Positions 51,201 to 60,013 of a stretch of DNA of 64,000 nucleotides are shown here, piece by piece. Origin of the DNA: Eubacteriales bacterium (lineage in GTDB: Bacteria > Bacillota > Clostridia > Lachnospirales > Lachnospiraceae); contig JAUNUY010000002.1 of assembly GCA_030537935.1 (NCBI GenBank), positions 1 to 64,000 of the forward strand, given 5' to 3'. The notes beneath the pieces are model-generated. The model did no database searches. It had not been told where the DNA came from and saw nothing but the letters and a program-made list of their open reading frames with translations. Each line of letters starts with the position of its first letter. Within the stretch, counting starts at the first letter, position 1. Made by a program: the position numbers and the translations under genes.

Positions 51201-51866
51201 TTATCTGTCTCTCCCTTCCTTCTCATTAGATCTTTGAGGAAGAACTTCTCCTTTGTAAATCCAGACCTTCACACCCAGCTTACCATAGGTGGTGTCCGCT
51301 TCTGCAAAGCCGTAGTCGATGTCCGCGCGCAGGGTTTGCAGAGGAATGGTTCCTTCACTGTAAAACTCCGTACGAGCCATGTCCGCACCGCCCAGTCGAC
51401 CGGCAACGGCCGTCTTGATACCCAGTGCACCGGCACGCAAGGTTCTGCCTATGCAGCCCTTCATTGCGCGACGGAAGGAGATACGATTTTCCAGTTGCTG
51501 TGCGATGTTTTCCGCCACCAGCTGTGCATCCATATCCGGCTTCTTTACTTCTTTAATATCGATAAAGAGACGCTTGGCTGAAATCAGCTTTGCGCATTCT
51601 TTTCTGATTTTTTCAATCTCAACGCCGCCCTTACCGATAACGACACCGGGCTTCGCCGTATAAACAATCACCTTTACCTTGTCCGTCGAACGCTCGATGT
51701 CGATCTGAGAGATACCGGCATTGTAAAGTTTATTCTTTAAGAATTTTCTGATTTTGTGGTCCTCAACCAACAGATCGGCAAAGTCCTTCTTGTCTGCATA
51801 CCATCTGGTACTCCAGTCTTTGATGACGCCGACTCTCATGCAATGAGGATTAACTTTCTGTCCCAT
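51201..51866 (-). CDS. rpsC: 30S ribosomal protein S3
   Basis: A 221-residue S3 with [29 protein letters not shown], the KH domain ([19 protein letters not shown]) and the C-terminal domain [19 protein letters not shown]. It lines the mRNA entry channel. Located between rplV and rplP. Confidence 0.98.
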   Translation of the reverse strand: MGQKVNPHCMRVGVIKDWSTRWYADKKDFADLLVEDHKIRKFLKNKLYNAGISQIDIERSTDKVKVIVYTAKPGVVIGKGGVEIEKIRKECAKLISAKRLFIDIKEVKKPDMDAQLVAENIAQQLENRISFRRAMKGCIGRTLRAGALGIKTAVAGRLGGADMARTEFYSEGTIPLQTLRADIDYGFAEADTTYGKLGVKVWIYKGEVLPQRSNEKEGRDR

Positions 51867-51875
51867 GATTCCCTC

Positions 51876-52262
51876 CTATCTTTCGTTCAATACAACCGTA
51901 ATGTGACTCATTCTGTGCTCAATGCGATATGCACGACCCTGTGCGCGCGGTTTGATGCGCTTCATGGTCGGGCCCTTATTGGCATAACATTCTTCCACGA
52001 AGAGATTCTCCGCCGACATGCCGTTGTTGTTTTCCGCATTGGCAATGGCCGATTGTAATAACTTAAGAATGAGTGAACTTGCGTATCTGGGGTTGTACTT
52101 CAGAATGGCAATCGCCGCGTTGACGTCTTTTCCCCGGATGGCATCCAAGACAAAGCATGCTTTCGTGACGGACACGCGAGCGTACGACAGGGTTGCCGAC
52201 GGTCTGGTATCCTTCTGCGCATTTCTTTCTCTCTTTATTCTGGATCTATGTCCCTTAGCCAT
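51876..52262 (-). CDS. rplV: 50S ribosomal protein L22
   Basis: A 128-residue L22: SYARVSVTKACFVLDAIRGKDVNAAIAIL and the loop GPTMKRIKPRAQGRAYRIEHRMSHITVVL, which lines the exit tunnel (macrolide-resistance site). The N-terminus has about 25 extra basic residues. Located between rpsS and rpsC. Confidence 0.97.
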   Translation of the reverse strand: MAKGHRSRIKRERNAQKDTRPSATLSYARVSVTKACFVLDAIRGKDVNAAIAILKYNPRYASSLILKLLQSAIANAENNNGMSAENLFVEECYANKGPTMKRIKPRAQGRAYRIEHRMSHITVVLNER

Positions 52263-52286
52263 AGATTAACCTCCTTTTAATTCCCG

Positions 52287-52562
52287 CTACTTCGATGATT
52301 TCTCATCTTTGCCATGGCCTCTGTACGTTCTCGTCTGAACGAATTCGCCCAATTTATGGCCGACCATGTCTTCCGTAATGTACACCGGCACGTGTTTTCT
52401 TCCGTCGTGGATGGCAATCGTATGGCCTACCATGGACGGAAAGATGGTCGAACGACGTGACCATGTCTTAATAACCTGTTTATCATTGTTTTCGTTTAAC
52501 TGATCGATCTTCTTCAGAAGATGCGCATCGGCAAACGGTCCTTTTTTCAGTGAACGAGCCAT
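52287..52562 (-). CDS. rpsS: 30S ribosomal protein S19
   Basis: A 91-residue S19: [61 protein letters not shown]. It binds the 30S head with S13. Located between rplB and rplV. Confidence 0.98.
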   Translation of the reverse strand: MARSLKKGPFADAHLLKKIDQLNENNDKQVIKTWSRRSTIFPSMVGHTIAIHDGRKHVPVYITEDMVGHKLGEFVQTRTYRGHGKDEKSSK

Positions 52563-52574
52563 TCCTACCTCCTA

Positions 52575-53417
52575 TTACTTAACGCTCTTGCCATCTCTTC
52601 TGCGGACGATCAAACGGTTGGACGCTTTATTTCTCTTACGCGTCTTCAGACCGAGTGCCGGTTTACCCCAAGGCGTTGCCGGTCCCGGACGTCCAATACC
52701 GCATTTACCTTCACCACCACCGTGCGGATGGTCGTTAGGGTTCATGGCAGAACCACGGACCGTCGGACGAAAGCCCATGTGACGTTTCCGTCCCGCCTTA
52801 CCGATGTTAATCAGCTCATGGTCGATATTACCGACCTGACCGATTGTCGCCTTACAGTTCAGAAGTACCATTCTCATTTCACCGGAAGGTAGTCTCAGCG
52901 TTGCATACTTGCCTTCCTTCGCCATCAGCTGTGCGGAGTTCCCTGCCGCACGTACCAACTGGCCGCCGCGATTCGGATACAGCTCGATGTTATGAACCGT
53001 CGTACCGATGGGAATGTTTGCCAACGGCAGACAGTTGCCCACGCGGATTTCCGCTTTTTCACCGCTCATGACCGTGGCACCCGTTTTCAAACCGTTCGGT
53101 GCCAGGATATAGCGCTTTTCGCCATCCGCATAGGCCAGCAGTGCGATGTTCGCCGTTCTGTTCGGATCGTATTCGATACCGACAACCTTTGCGGGAATGC
53201 CATCTTTGTTTCTCTTAAAATCGATGATACGGTATTTTTTACGTGCACCGCCACCGCGATGTCTTACCGTAATCTTACCCTGATTGTTCCGACCGGAACG
53301 CTTTTGTATGGTTACAAGCAAGGATTTTTCGGGGGTCGTTTTCGTTACTTCCGCAAAATCGGAGCCTGTCATATTTCTTCTAGACGGTGTATACGGGTTA
53401 TAATGTTTAATGCCCAT
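52575..53417 (-). CDS. rplB: 50S ribosomal protein L2
   Basis: A 280-residue L2: [43 protein letters not shown] and the peptidyl-transferase-associated [16 protein letters not shown] with its conserved histidine. The ATG follows AAAGGAG. Located between rplW and rpsS. Confidence 0.98.
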   Translation of the reverse strand: MGIKHYNPYTPSRRNMTGSDFAEVTKTTPEKSLLVTIQKRSGRNNQGKITVRHRGGGARKKYRIIDFKRNKDGIPAKVVGIEYDPNRTANIALLAYADGEKRYILAPNGLKTGATVMSGEKAEIRVGNCLPLANIPIGTTVHNIELYPNRGGQLVRAAGNSAQLMAKEGKYATLRLPSGEMRMVLLNCKATIGQVGNIDHELINIGKAGRKRHMGFRPTVRGSAMNPNDHPHGGGEGKCGIGRPGPATPWGKPALGLKTRKRNKASNRLIVRRRDGKSVK

Positions 53418-53469
53418 AATCTACACTCCTTTCACATTTTATCCTCATGCTAAGTTAATTTCTTCCGGC

Positions 53470-53769
53470 CTAGAGACCTTGGAAGATTTCAATATCGGCG
53501 CTGTCTTCCGTTAACTGAACAATCGCCTTTTTCTTTTTTGCGGTTTTTCCGGATGTCATGCCGCGTCGTCTCGTTTTTCCGGGCAGGTTCATGGTATTGA
53601 CCTTTTTCACCTTGGCACCTTCAAACATTTTCTCGACTGCTTCTTTGATTTGACCCTTCGTCACTTCCGGGCGCACGTAAAAGGTGTACTTTTTGTTCAC
53701 CATTTCACCCATGCTCTTCTCCGTAACGACCGGTTCGATGATTACATCGTAATACTTGATATCCGCCAT
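53470..53769 (-). CDS. rplW: 50S ribosomal protein L23
   Basis: A 99-residue L23: DVIIEPVVTEKSMGEM, KYTFYVRPEVTKGQIKEAVEKMFEG, KVNTMNLPGKTRRRG. It forms the docking site for SRP and trigger factor. The ATG overlaps the rplD stop (TAATG). Confidence 0.98.
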   Translation of the reverse strand: MADIKYYDVIIEPVVTEKSMGEMVNKKYTFYVRPEVTKGQIKEAVEKMFEGAKVKKVNTMNLPGKTRRRGMTSGKTAKKKKAIVQLTEDSADIEIFQGL

Positions 53770-54386
53770 TATGCGTACACCTCCTCGATTTTAGATACGA
53801 GTGCCTTATCCACAACGACGTTGTCGAACTTCAACATATCGAATGCGTTAATCGTCCGTACATTGGCCGTCTTTACCGTGGGCAGGTTCTTGCCCGCTCT
53901 TTCAATCTTCTCGTCATTGGCCGTAACAACCAATGCCTTTGCGGCCTTCAAGTTCTCCAGAACCCGTACCAGCTGCTTCGTCTTCGCTTCTTCAATCGCC
54001 AGATTGTCAACAACGATGAACTTACCGTCATTCACTTTCTGCGTGAAAATGGCACGCAAAGCCGCCATCTTTTCTTTCTTGTTCATTTTGAACGAATAAT
54101 CTCTGGCCTTCGGTGCAAAAACGACACCGCCGCCCTTCCATTGCGGAGACCGGATGGAGCCTTGTCTGGCATGACCCGTTCCCTTTTGACGCCAGGGTTT
54201 TCTACCGCCGCCGCGTACTTCCGCGCGCGTCTTCGTACCCTTCGTTCCTTGACGACGTTCCGCCAAGTAATGAACTACCGCTTTATGAATGAGATGTTCA
54301 TTCACGTTTGCCGCGAACACCCCGTCGTTCAATTCGATATCGCCGACTTGTTCGCCTTCTATATTAAATACAGATACTTTTGCCAT
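53769..54386 (-). CDS. rplD: 50S ribosomal protein L4
   Basis: A 205-residue L4: MAKVSVFNIEGEQVGDIEL, the tunnel loop RAEVRGGGRKPWRQKGTGHARQGSIRSPQWKGGGVVFAP and DNLAIEEAKTKQLVRVLE. The start is the ATG after AAGGAGGAC. In E. coli L4 represses the S10 operon by binding its leader; the leader hairpin reported here may be a counterpart, but this is inference. Confidence 0.98.
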   Translation of the reverse strand: MAKVSVFNIEGEQVGDIELNDGVFAANVNEHLIHKAVVHYLAERRQGTKGTKTRAEVRGGGRKPWRQKGTGHARQGSIRSPQWKGGGVVFAPKARDYSFKMNKKEKMAALRAIFTQKVNDGKFIVVDNLAIEEAKTKQLVRVLENLKAAKALVVTANDEKIERAGKNLPTVKTANVRTINAFDMLKFDNVVVDKALVSKIEEVYA

Positions 54387-54411
54387 CTGAATGTCCTCCT
54401 TCCGTTGCCGA

Positions 54412-55041
54412 TTAAGCCTTGCAAGACTCTTTAACCGTAACCATGGCCTTCTTCGGTCCGGGAATGGCACCCTTCACGAGAATCAGGTTCTTGTCCGCAT
54501 CTACTCTGACAACTTCCAGATTCTGTACCGTAATCTGCTTGTTGCCCATCTGTCCCGGCATCTTCTTACCCTTGGGTACACGGCCCGGATCTGCCGCCAT
54601 GGCGTTTGCACCGGCGTGACGATGAAACTTGGAACCGTGAGACATCGGTCCGCGGGATTGGCCGTGGCGTTTAATGGCGCCCTGGAAACCCTTACCCTTG
54701 GATACGGCCGTGGCGTCAATTCTGTCACCTGCCGCAAAGATGTCCGCCTTGATTTCATCTTTCACGTTATATTCGCCCGCATTCTCAAAACGGAACTCGC
54801 GAACGAAACGCTTGTAATCTACTTCGGCCTTATCGAAGGCACCACGCTGCGGCTTGTTGAGCAGCTTCTCGCGGATGTCGCCGAATCCGACCTGAACGGC
54901 ATTGTAACCGTCCTTTTCTTCCGTCTTCACGGCCGTCACCACACAGGGACCTGCTTGAAGAACGGTAACCGGTGTCAATACACCGTTATCATCAAAAATT
55001 TGTGTCATACCGATTTTTGTTGCTAAAATCGCTTTTTTCAT
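54412..55041 (-). CDS. rplC: 50S ribosomal protein L3
   Basis: A 209-residue L3: [58 protein letters not shown] and [24 protein letters not shown]. It nucleates 50S assembly and reaches the peptidyl transferase centre. Located between rpsJ and rplD. Confidence 0.98.
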   Translation of the reverse strand: MKKAILATKIGMTQIFDDNGVLTPVTVLQAGPCVVTAVKTEEKDGYNAVQVGFGDIREKLLNKPQRGAFDKAEVDYKRFVREFRFENAGEYNVKDEIKADIFAAGDRIDATAVSKGKGFQGAIKRHGQSRGPMSHGSKFHRHAGANAMAADPGRVPKGKKMPGQMGNKQITVQNLEVVRVDADKNLILVKGAIPGPKKAMVTVKESCKA

Positions 55042-55106
55042 TTCTTTCCTCCATTTCTACAGCGGATTGCCATGCAATCATACTAGAAGACCGTAACTGC
55101 GGTCGC

Positions 55107-55421
55107 TTATTTCTCCTTCATCTTAATGTTGATGTTGATGCCGGCCGGCATGTCCAGCTTACCTAAAGCCGCAACCGTGCTCGATGTCGGAGCGATAACG
55201 TCAATCAGACGTTTGTGCGTTCTCTGCTCAAATTGTTCACGGGAATCCTTGTACTTATGTACCGCACGGATGATTGTAACCACTTCCTTCTTCGTCGGCA
55301 GCGGTACCGGCCCGCTGACTTGAGAACCCGTGTTCTTCACCGTCTCCACAATTTTCTTCGCGCACTGATCGATCAACTGGTGATCATAAGCCTTTAATGT
55401 TAATCGCATTATTTGACCCAT
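55107..55421 (-). CDS. rpsJ: 30S ribosomal protein S10
   Basis: A 104-residue S10: [70 protein letters not shown]. The ATG after GGAGGAG adds four residues (MGQI) before this usual start; both start codons are in frame. It is first in the 31-gene super-operon and is also a Nus factor family member (NusE). Confidence 0.97.
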   Translation of the reverse strand: MGQIMRLTLKAYDHQLIDQCAKKIVETVKNTGSQVSGPVPLPTKKEVVTIIRAVHKYKDSREQFEQRTHKRLIDVIAPTSSTVAALGKLDMPAGININIKMKEK

Positions 55422-55453
55422 AAAAAAAGTCTCCTCCTTTTCGTACTTATAGC

Positions 55454-55535
55454 ACGACAAGTGGCGACTGTACACTTATCCGGGCGTATCGCGATGTTAC
55501 ACCCGAAGATATAAAACGGTACAGTGACTTGTCGT
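55454..55535 (-). promoter_or_regulatory. Large hairpin in the S10 operon leader
   Basis: On the minus strand the outer arm at 55519-55535 (ACGACAAGT-cACTGTAC) pairs with the arm at 55454-55473 (GTACAGT-cgcc-ACTTGTCGT), apart from a small internal loop. Between them CGGGTGT and ACGCCCG (55499-55505 and 55481-55487) form an inner stem with one G-U. The structure ends about 30 bases before the rpsJ start. Placement and size fit a ribosomal protein autoregulatory leader; the ligand is unknown. Confidence 0.6.
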
Positions 55536-55632
55536 CAGTTTTACACAGACATTCGCTCCACGGAAAAACCCATGAGAAACCTACTCTCCCATGACAACCT
55601 CCGCTTCACAGCTATCATGTCACAACTCCGTC

Positions 55633-55661
55633 ATTATATCGCAACCGTGTTCAAAAAGCAA
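55633..55661 (-). promoter_or_regulatory. Promoter of the S10-spc-alpha super-operon
   Basis: On the minus strand TTGCTT (55656-55661) and a perfect TATAAT (55633-55638) are 17 bases apart. Transcription from here gives a leader of about 205 bases containing the 55454-55535 hairpin. Confidence 0.65.
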
Positions 55662-55763
55662 GAAACAAGCAAGAAAAAGTATGATTTTTTTGTGAATCCT
55701 CTTATCCTGTAGCCAATCGAGCGGTAATGCATTCATTGAGCCGGACTCACGATACACAGCGAC

Positions 55764-55800
55764 GCAAAAGCCCCGCACGACCAATCGCCGTACGGGGCTT
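55764..55800 (-). terminator. Terminator of the surface protein gene
   Basis: On the minus strand AAGCCCCGTACG pairs with CGTGCGGGGCTT around a 9-base loop, followed by TTTGCG. It lies 46 bases after the stop codon. Confidence 0.75.
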
Positions 55801-55845
55801 CCATCAGACATAATATCATCCGTGCTCTTTATATTATGGAATCGC

Positions 55846-58800
55846 TTAGCGAACCACACCGTTCGCATCGGCAAAATACCATGTCCCTTTCACACATATC
55901 CATTGCTTCTGGGCTATCGCACCGCTCTCCGTCGCATAGTACCATTCGCCGTTCACGTATACCCATTGATTTTGGGCTATCGCACCGCTCTTGACTGCAT
56001 AATACCATACACCGTTCACGTACACCCATTGATTTAACGCAATGCGTCCGCTGTTCGTCGCATAATACCATACGCCGTTCACGTACACCCATTGATTCTG
56101 GGCTATCGCACCGCTCTTTCCGGCATAGTACCAATCACCGTCTACATATACCCATTGGCTCTGTGCAATAACACCGGTACTCTTTGCATAGTACCATAAA
56201 CCGTCTACCAGCACCCATTGATTTTGAGCCAGTACACCGGTATTCATGGCATAATACCATGCACCGTCATCATACACCCATTGATTTTGGGCCATTACGC
56301 CGCTGTTGCCGACCCAGCGCATGGCACCGTCTGAAATGACCATGGTATTGCGATCCATCTGTCCGCTGCCCGCTACGTGATACCACTGACCGTCGGTTTC
56401 AATCCAGGCATTCGTCTTTACGCCACCCTGACCGTCGGCATAGTACCACTCGTTATCTGCGGTAAACCAGCCTTCCGCCGGTATCTCGTCTTTTTTATTT
56501 TCCTTGTCCGCGATAGCTTTTTCCAGCGCATCGATAGTCTTGCCATGCTTTAATGCATCTTCCGCCTTGTCCACGGTCACCTGATCCGTGTCACAGTCAT
56601 CAAAGACTTGCTTCGCATGCTCGATGGCCGCCGTCAATACGGCGCCCGGATTTTCCACGGTTTCCGCATCCGCGATGGCTGCACGCAAATCAGTTTTATC
56701 ATAGATTAAGGTTGCATGCTTGAAGTCACACTTCAATTCCGCTTCCGGTGTCCATGTATTAAACTTGATTCTGTCGTACAGATTCAAGTCCTCAATTGGA
56801 TTTACTTCGCCCGGTTTTGGCTTTACACTTTGCATCGCATCCATGGCATCGACAACCATTTGCATGGCTATCGTGTAACCCCATGCTTTTTCCGATGCTG
56901 TCGCCATATCAAAGTTATCATCAAACAGACGGAAGGTGTGCGGGAATTCTCGAACCATGTGCTCGAATGATGCACCCTTCACCGTATAATTCACCGGATA
57001 ATGCTCAGGATTAGCCTTTCTTGCTATTAAGCTGATGTCACGGAAATACTCCCCAGCTTGTGCAAAAACTAGCGACTCTTCCCAAGCATCTGTTTCTCCA
57101 TCTGCCGGCATCGACGGATCACCTTCTTTATATTTTATACCCCAAAGATGACCCATAAAGCCCAACACGGAAATACTTTCTGTACGGAGATCCAAACTAC
57201 CTTTGCCGTCTTCTTCATAGAAGTAAGATGTGGACGCTAAACCGCCGGCGCCCATGGATAGATATTTATCATCTTTCCATTGATGCAAACGAACGGGCAC
57301 CTCATATTTTTTCATCTTATAAGCCGGCTTAGCCTCACCTTCCCGGAAATGCGGTTCTACCATCATCGCTTCATGAACAAAATCACCGACATTCGCCTCT
57401 ACATACTCACCCTGGTCAAGACGCCACGCGTTTGTAAAGAAACCAAGCAAAGGACCCTGCGTTTCTTTAAGCCATTGTTCAACCTCTTTTTGTGACATCT
57501 CTGGTTTGTTATGTTTAGCTGACCACTCAGCGAGAAAATTATCATTTGCTCCCACCCATGCCGGCTTGAGTTTCGACTTATCTCTCAAGTTATCATAAAT
57601 AAATTGGATATCATCCATCGTTTTACGGAATTGTTCACGCATAGGGGCATCCATACTATACCAATATACCGCATACAGTGTTCTATCCTTAGCAACTGTG
57701 AACGGGAATTCTTCCGCTTTGTTTGAATTAGCACGTTTTGCCCAATGTGCAAATGTATTATTCGGCTTTGCCGCCGGCTCCTCCGGCGCTTCAAACGGAT
57801 CCCCAACAAAAGCCTGTACCTGTTTTATTTCCGGTCCGTCCGAATCTTTCAAGGTGATTGTCACTTCGTCCGGTGTGGCATCCGTCACCTTTTTCAGTGC
57901 GGCGTCCACCGCCGGCTGGATGGCATTCGGATTGGCCAATACCTGCTCCGCCTCATCCAAGGCCGCTACCAACTCGGCCGACTTATTGATGACCTTCTTT
58001 GCTTTGTCAACCGCCGCCTGCAGGTCATCCGTCGATGCCGGAATCACCTTCCAGCCCGCCTTCAACTCCAAGGGACCCGTCACCGGTTGCGTGAAATCAT
58101 AGAGCACGTCATTCGCATACCAGCCCGTAAACTCATGGTACTCCTTTGTCGGTGCCGTCGGCTCCGCAACCGTTTCTCCCTCTTTCACGGTTACACTCGT
58201 TGTCGCCTCACCATTATCCGGATTGAATTTCACCACGTACTTGGCCCATGTTTTCTTTGCATTGGCCACATCAAACTGCAGTCTGGCAAACTGTGCACCA
58301 TCATTCGGATCACTCGGATCATAGGGATCGCCGCCGCTCAAAGCCTTCATCGCATCCACAACAACAGCAATCCGAATAAACGTATTGTACGACTCGGTCG
58401 AATTGAGGGCCGCATCCATATCAAAGTTGTCATAGGTCATGCGCAGCAGATGCGGGAACTCCCGAATTTCACCAAACTTTGCCTCGTCCCGATTCGGATA
58501 GTTGGCCGGCAATGCATCAATCTCTTCCGCCGTCGCTTCTCTGGTGTTCAGGGAGAAGTCCGTCCGATAATGGACGACATCTGCGACAGTTGTCAGATCC
58601 GACGTTTTTGCCGGCTGTGCCGTCGGGTCCTGCGGATTATAACTCATCTGCAGCAAATGACCGTACATGCCCAGGAATTTAAGACCGATAAGGCGAACCT
58701 CGAAGTACGTCTTATCCGGTGTCACGACAATTTGACCCGTCTGGGACATCGCACCGTTACCCATTGAGGCACGGTCCTCGTAGTTGTTCCATAAACGAAC

Positions 58801-59040
58801 CGGCACCTCGTATACGGCCGTCGCATCCGCCGGAACCTCCTCAACGTCACCGTCACGGAATGTATATACCAGGGTGTCCGCCGTCGGCATATACTCCCCT
58901 GCCGGTGTTTGCATTTCACGTGGCGTGTATCCTCCCGACGGGTCTTGCGCCGCTGCCGGAACAACCCCTGCAAATGTGGAGAAAACCATCAACCATGCCG
59001 TAATAACGGCTGTGAAACGTTTCCTTGCTTTCTGTTTCAT
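55846..59040 (-). CDS. Surface protein with duplicated NEAT-like module and cell-wall-binding repeats
   Basis: A 1064-residue exported protein. A signal peptide (about 1-31, cleavage near AAA-QD) is followed by module 1 (77-268), an InlB B-repeat/Flg_new-like domain (268-331), a FIVAR-like helical segment (338-388), a second beta-repeat-like domain (393-460), a linker, module 2 (579-772) and another helical segment (780-850). The C-terminus (857-1064) has ten units of 21 residues of the QWVYVNGxWYYA type. The two modules share YEVPVRL, SMGxG, LGMYGHL/LGFMGHL, REFPH, DNFDM and VVDAM, and loosely resemble NEAT (heme-binding) domains. There is no LPxTG; attachment would be by the repeats. The ATG follows AGGAGG. 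Confidence 0.85.
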   Translation of the reverse strand: MKQKARKRFTAVITAWLMVFSTFAGVVPAAAQDPSGGYTPREMQTPAGEYMPTADTLVYTFRDGDVEEVPADATAVYEVPVRLWNNYEDRASMGNGAMSQTGQIVVTPDKTYFEVRLIGLKFLGMYGHLLQMSYNPQDPTAQPAKTSDLTTVADVVHYRTDFSLNTREATAEEIDALPANYPNRDEAKFGEIREFPHLLRMTYDNFDMDAALNSTESYNTFIRIAVVVDAMKALSGGDPYDPSDPNDGAQFARLQFDVANAKKTWAKYVVKFNPDNGEATTSVTVKEGETVAEPTAPTKEYHEFTGWYANDVLYDFTQPVTGPLELKAGWKVIPASTDDLQAAVDKAKKVINKSAELVAALDEAEQVLANPNAIQPAVDAALKKVTDATPDEVTITLKDSDGPEIKQVQAFVGDPFEAPEEPAAKPNNTFAHWAKRANSNKAEEFPFTVAKDRTLYAVYWYSMDAPMREQFRKTMDDIQFIYDNLRDKSKLKPAWVGANDNFLAEWSAKHNKPEMSQKEVEQWLKETQGPLLGFFTNAWRLDQGEYVEANVGDFVHEAMMVEPHFREGEAKPAYKMKKYEVPVRLHQWKDDKYLSMGAGGLASTSYFYEEDGKGSLDLRTESISVLGFMGHLWGIKYKEGDPSMPADGETDAWEESLVFAQAGEYFRDISLIARKANPEHYPVNYTVKGASFEHMVREFPHTFRLFDDNFDMATASEKAWGYTIAMQMVVDAMDAMQSVKPKPGEVNPIEDLNLYDRIKFNTWTPEAELKCDFKHATLIYDKTDLRAAIADAETVENPGAVLTAAIEHAKQVFDDCDTDQVTVDKAEDALKHGKTIDALEKAIADKENKKDEIPAEGWFTADNEWYYADGQGGVKTNAWIETDGQWYHVAGSGQMDRNTMVISDGAMRWVGNSGVMAQNQWVYDDGAWYYAMNTGVLAQNQWVLVDGLWYYAKSTGVIAQSQWVYVDGDWYYAGKSGAIAQNQWVYVNGVWYYATNSGRIALNQWVYVNGVWYYAVKSGAIAQNQWVYVNGEWYYATESGAIAQKQWICVKGTWYFADANGVVR
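55849..56472 (-). repeat. Ten 63-base coding repeats (cell-wall-binding units)
   Basis: The 3' end of the surface protein gene encodes nine 21-residue units and a final one of 19. The central units are most alike (QWVYVNGVWYYA.xSGxIAQN), while the first three are degenerate. Such aromatic- and glycine-rich units resemble choline/cell-wall-binding repeats (as in LytA or clostridial toxins). Unequal crossing-over could change copy number in multiples of 63 bases. Confidence 0.9.
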
Positions 59041-59061
59041 TGTACCTCCTTACACAAACTT

Positions 59062-59075
59062 GAAGTAATTACTTC
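59062..59075. promoter_or_regulatory. Perfect palindrome in the surface protein leader
   Basis: GAAGTAATTACTTC is a perfect 14-base palindrome between the transcription start (about 59081 on the minus strand) and the RBS of the surface protein gene. The position fits an operator for a dimeric repressor that would block elongation. The regulator is unknown. Confidence 0.55.
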
Positions 59076-59087
59076 GGTTACCCTATT

Positions 59088-59116
59088 AGTATACATTAAC
59101 CAACCCATCGGTTCAA
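59088..59116 (-). promoter_or_regulatory. Promoter of surface protein gene
   Basis: On the minus strand TTGAAC (59111-59116) and TATACT (59088-59093) are exactly 17 bases apart, about 48 bases before the start codon. Confidence 0.65.
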
Positions 59117-59495
59117 GTATTATTTGATATTTCGTCATATTTCATACACAAAACCTCGGAATAGAGGAAACTCCTTTTTATAATTGTATTTTATGCCTTA
59201 TTATATCTATAATATCAAAAATAGTGCATAATTCTACGATTTTTTCATCATTTCCGCTTACCCGCAACAATACCGGACACCCCCTCCATTCTTGTCCCGA
59301 AGTCTCCGGCCGCCCTTAAAATAGTTAACGCTAACTCCTTTATGCTATATACGCCCACTATCGCGGATTATTCGTTCAAAATATTCATAAGACAATTCTC
59401 CTCTCCAACGCTTCACGACCGGACGATAGACTGTCAACTTGCATTGATGACCGGAACAACGTGTCTCAGCATCTCAACGAACCGCGGGCACTACA
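59117..59495. other. AT-rich intergenic region, no gene
   Basis: Between the surface protein promoter and the ridA terminator no gene is supported. About 59117-59260 is much richer in A and T than the rest of the window, with runs such as TTATTATATC. A near-palindrome AGTTA-acgc-TAACT lies at about 59324-59337. Short open frames lack ribosome binding sites. Confidence 0.6.
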
Positions 59496-59545
59496 CAAAA
59501 AAACGGCCCCCGCCGGAACGCAGTGCGTCCCGGAGAGAACCGTCC
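59496..59545 (-). terminator. ridA terminator
   Basis: On the minus strand ACGGTTCTC.CCGG.ACGC pairs with GCGT.CCGG.GGGGCCGT around a 3-base loop, then TTTTTTT. It is a strong, slightly imperfect intrinsic terminator. Confidence 0.8.
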
Positions 59546-59566
59546 TATCAAACTGTCGTATATTTA

Positions 59567-59953
59567 CTATTTACACGGTTTTACGGCAATGGCTTCAATC
59601 TCCACCAAACCGCCCGCCGGTAATGCCGCTACCTGAAAACAGGAACGTGCCGGTGCGCCGCCTTCAAAGAATTTACCGTAAATTTCGTTTACCGTCGCAA
59701 AGTCATTAATGTCCGCCAGGAAAATCGTCGTCTTTACGACATCCTTCGCATCACATCCCGCTTCGTTCAGGATTGCTTTCAAGTTCTTCAACGATGCTTC
59801 CGTCTGTGCGGCAATACCGTCTGCCATGCCGCCTTTTTCCACATCAATACCCAACTGACCGGATGTAAATACCAAATCACCTGCCTGTACCGCATGTACA
59901 TACGGTCCGATAGCCGCCGGTGCGTTCTTTGCTTCAATTACTTTTCTTTCCAT
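59567..59953 (-). CDS. ridA: RidA family 2-iminobutanoate/2-iminopropanoate deaminase
   Basis: A 128-residue trimeric enzyme that hydrolyses reactive imines made by PLP-dependent dehydratases. KNAPAAIGPYVHAVQAGDLVFTSGQLG, the catalytic-region arginine in PARSCFQVAALPAGGLVEIEAIA and NEAGCDAKDVVKTTIFLADINDF are typical. The ATG follows AGGAGG. It lies 50 bases downstream of the U32 gene but has its own promoter candidate and a terminator. Confidence 0.95.
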   Translation of the reverse strand: MERKVIEAKNAPAAIGPYVHAVQAGDLVFTSGQLGIDVEKGGMADGIAAQTEASLKNLKAILNEAGCDAKDVVKTTIFLADINDFATVNEIYGKFFEGGAPARSCFQVAALPAGGLVEIEAIAVKPCK

Positions 59954-59984
59954 GTTCTACCTCCTAAAAAAAATGTCTGCACTT

Positions 59985-60013
59985 ATTCTAACACAAACCG
60001 CTCCTAATGTACA
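59985..60013 (-). promoter_or_regulatory. Possible ridA promoter
   Basis: On the minus strand TGTACA (60008-60013) and TAGAAT (59985-59990) are 17 bases apart, overlapping the end of the U32 gene. Confidence 0.45.

Larger units (their letters stand above)
55422..55845. other. S10 operon leader and upstream region, no gene
   Basis: These 424 bases hold, from right to left on the minus strand, the terminator of the surface protein gene (55764-55800), an operon promoter (55633-55661), an unstructured segment and a large potential hairpin (55454-55535), then the rpsJ RBS. No protein-coding potential with an RBS was found. Confidence 0.7.

Noticed and set aside
55446-55474. TGTACA-17-TATAAG as a minus-strand promoter just before rpsJ
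   Set aside because: The boxes are weak and sit within or next to the outer arm of the leader hairpin. A better promoter with a perfect TATAAT lies at 55633-55661.
59342-59623. A plus-strand open frame across the ridA terminator
   Set aside because: No RBS, overlaps the terminator and the ridA 3' end, and shows no recognisable protein motif.
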